7,596 bases of DNA from Bacteroidota bacterium (lineage in GTDB: Bacteria > Bacteroidota > Ignavibacteria > Palsa-1295), in the NCBI GenBank assembly GCA_025363505.1, contig JANYDV010000263.1, forward strand, positions 1-7,596, read 5' to 3'. The notes beneath the pieces are model-generated. The model had not been told where the DNA came from, made no database searches, and was given only the letters and a program-made list of their open reading frames with translations. The first letter of the stretch is position 1. Each line of letters begins with the position of its first letter. Shown in pieces: positions 6,146 through 7,596 of the stretch. A program made the translations under genes and the position numbers.

Positions 6146-7596
6146 GTGAAAAAAAATACTGCGTTTGCCTTGCTATGTCTGTTGCTCGGAGTGAATATCA
6201 GCAATGCTCAGACCGGGGCTCAAAAAAAGATAGCGATCAAAATTGATACCGCGAAATCACTGACCCCATCGGTAGTTGATGCTAAAACCTCTTGGAGTTT
6301 TCTTTCGCTCGGTGCTTGCGGCGTTGATGTATTCTTGAAAGATCACCCAACGTTCGATGGTCGTGGGACGATCATTGCTGTACTCGATGACGGTGTTGAT
6401 CCCGGCTTGTTGGGTTTGCTCGAAACTTCCGACGGGAAACGGAAGATGCTTGATGTTCAAGATTTCAGCGGCACCGGCGACCTTACCTATCAAAGTGCCG
6501 AACGTCGTGGTGACGAACTCTATTTCAACGGAAGAAAAGTATTGAATGGCTTCGATAAAAAAAATATCAACTCTGTTGGGAATAAATATTTTTACGCTCT
6601 ATTGAATGAAACGCATTTTAAAAATGGTCTGAGCGACATCAATTTTAATGATAAAAAAGATGATTCCTTTGGCGTTGTGGTCTTTGAGGATGCGGAAAAT
6701 CATTTTTCGGCAATAGTCGATGCTGATGGCGACGGCGACGTGACTGATGAAACGACAGTCACCAATTTTAAGGAGCGCGGCGATCTCTTTCGTTTTCGGA
6801 GCCCAAAGAATTCATCGCTCAAAGATGAGCGGTTTTTGAGTGGCGCAGTGAATATTTTCCCTGATGAACATCGCATTAATCTCTATTTTGCTGATGGTGG
6901 TCATGGCACTCACGTTGCCGGTATTGCCGGTGGATGTAGTATTGATGGTCAACAAGGTTTCAATGGTGTTGCCCCGGGGGCGCAGATGGTCGCAGTAAAA
7001 TTTTCGGATAACATCAACGGCGGAGTTACCGTCACTAATTCAATGAAGCGGGCATACGAATATGTCGTTGGTCTTGCAAAAGAAACAGGGAAGCCTGTGA
7101 TTGCCAATATGAGTTTTGGTATTGGCAGTGAGATCGAAGGTCGAAGTATCATGGATCAATGGCTCGACTCACTGCTTGATGCACATCCTGAAGTAACGGT
7201 ATGTGTTGCCGCAGGAAACGAAGGTCCAGGAATTTCAAATATTGGGTTGCCCGGTACTGCTCGTTCAGTTATTACGAGTGCGGCTGCTTTGCCTTATGAT
7301 ACGGGTCGTGATTTGTATGGTTTGAAAATGTCGAAGACAATCATTTGGGATTTTTCTTCACGGGGTGCTGAACTTGCGAAACCTGACATTGCAAGCCCCG
7401 GGACAGCAATTAGTACTGTACCGGATTATGTGACGCATGATCGCTATAACGGCACATCAATGGCATCACCATATACGACAGGTTGTTGCGCGGTGCTTGC
7501 ATCGGCAATGCTCCAATCATTCCCCGGCTATGTGCCGAATGCATTTGCAATCAAACGTGCTTTACAACTCAGTGCCACGCATATTGAAAATATGAC
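6146..7596 (+). CDS. Secreted S8 subtilisin-family serine peptidase, tripeptidyl peptidase II-like (3' end outside window)
   Basis: The first 483 codons of an exported serine peptidase; the frame is still open at the right edge. Start: GTG 6146, immediately before a signal peptide (KKNTAFALLCLLLG..., cut about NA|Q, residue 22). The next in-frame ATG is codon 101, past a catalytic residue; TTG at 6125 is a less likely alternative. The subtilase machinery is complete: Asp81 in AVLDDGVDPG, His253 in GGHGTHVAG, oxyanion Asn358 in AAGNEGPG, and Ser438 in NGTSMASP. Asp and His are 172 residues apart, against about 30 in subtilisin. The long insert, the VDADGDGDVTDE segment followed by NFKERG, and the NGVAPGAQ stretch resemble my recollection of eukaryotic tripeptidyl peptidase II (which has a DGD segment and NGVAPGAQ at matching places). 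Only about 30 residues lie between the signal and the catalytic domain, so there is no classical I9 propeptide. Unlike cytosolic TPP II this protein is secreted. A T9SS domain may lie beyond the window. Confidence 0.93.
   Translation, partial: MKKNTAFALLCLLLGVNISNAQTGAQKKIAIKIDTAKSLTPSVVDAKTSWSFLSLGACGVDVFLKDHPTFDGRGTIIAVLDDGVDPGLLGLLETSDGKRKMLDVQDFSGTGDLTYQSAERRGDELYFNGRKVLNGFDKKNINSVGNKYFYALLNETHFKNGLSDINFNDKKDDSFGVVVFEDAENHFSAIVDADGDGDVTDETTVTNFKERGDLFRFRSPKNSSLKDERFLSGAVNIFPDEHRINLYFADGGHGTHVAGIAGGCSIDGQQGFNGVAPGAQMVAVKFSDNINGGVTVTNSMKRAYEYVVGLAKETGKPVIANMSFGIGSEIEGRSIMDQWLDSLLDAHPEVTVCVAAGNEGPGISNIGLPGTARSVITSAAALPYDTGRDLYGLKMSKTIIWDFSSRGAELAKPDIASPGTAISTVPDYVTHDRYNGTSMASPYTTGCCAVLASAMLQSFPGYVPNAFAIKRALQLSATHIENM

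Overview
The window carries five protein genes and almost no spare DNA. Four encode exported proteins that look like parts of the secretome of a Bacteroidota-type (FCB group) bacterium. Two of the proteins end in a type IX secretion system (T9SS) type A sorting domain (a YPNP motif, then L-x-S/A-G-x-Y near the C-terminus). A third has the propeller / carboxypeptidase-regulatory / OmpA layout known from the T9SS protein PorE. None of the five starts is preceded by a recognisable Shine-Dalgarno sequence, which is usual in that group. The moderate GC content and these families would fit Bacteroidota, Ignavibacteria/Chlorobi or Kapabacteria; I cannot place it more precisely.

Layout. Positions 1-67 hold a perfect 15-bp hairpin downstream of the first gene. 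A 989-residue secreted Asp-box (BNR/sortilin-like) beta-propeller protein with a T9SS signal runs on the minus strand (68-3037). A 104-bp divergent spacer separates it from a plus-strand gene for a PorE-like OmpA-family periplasmic protein (3142-4665). That gene converges, with only 3 bp between stops, on a minus-strand pair: a small Ig-like lipoprotein (4669-4971) lying 11 bp behind a T9SS-sorted protein of unknown function (4983-5999). After a 146-bp divergent spacer, a plus-strand secreted subtilase (6146 onward) begins and runs off the right edge. Its catalytic core and long Asp-His insert resemble tripeptidyl peptidase II.

How they may work together. The two T9SS-sorted proteins would cross the inner membrane by Sec, then the outer membrane by T9SS, and be released or attached to the surface. 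The PorE-like protein would sit in the periplasm bound to peptidoglycan. The lipoprotein would be membrane anchored, probably in the outer membrane. The subtilase is exported and may carry its own sorting domain beyond the window. The sequence does not show that these genes form one pathway; the divergent pairing of a T9SS cargo with a PorE-like protein is the most suggestive link. No RNA genes, mobile elements, CRISPR arrays or integration sites were seen.
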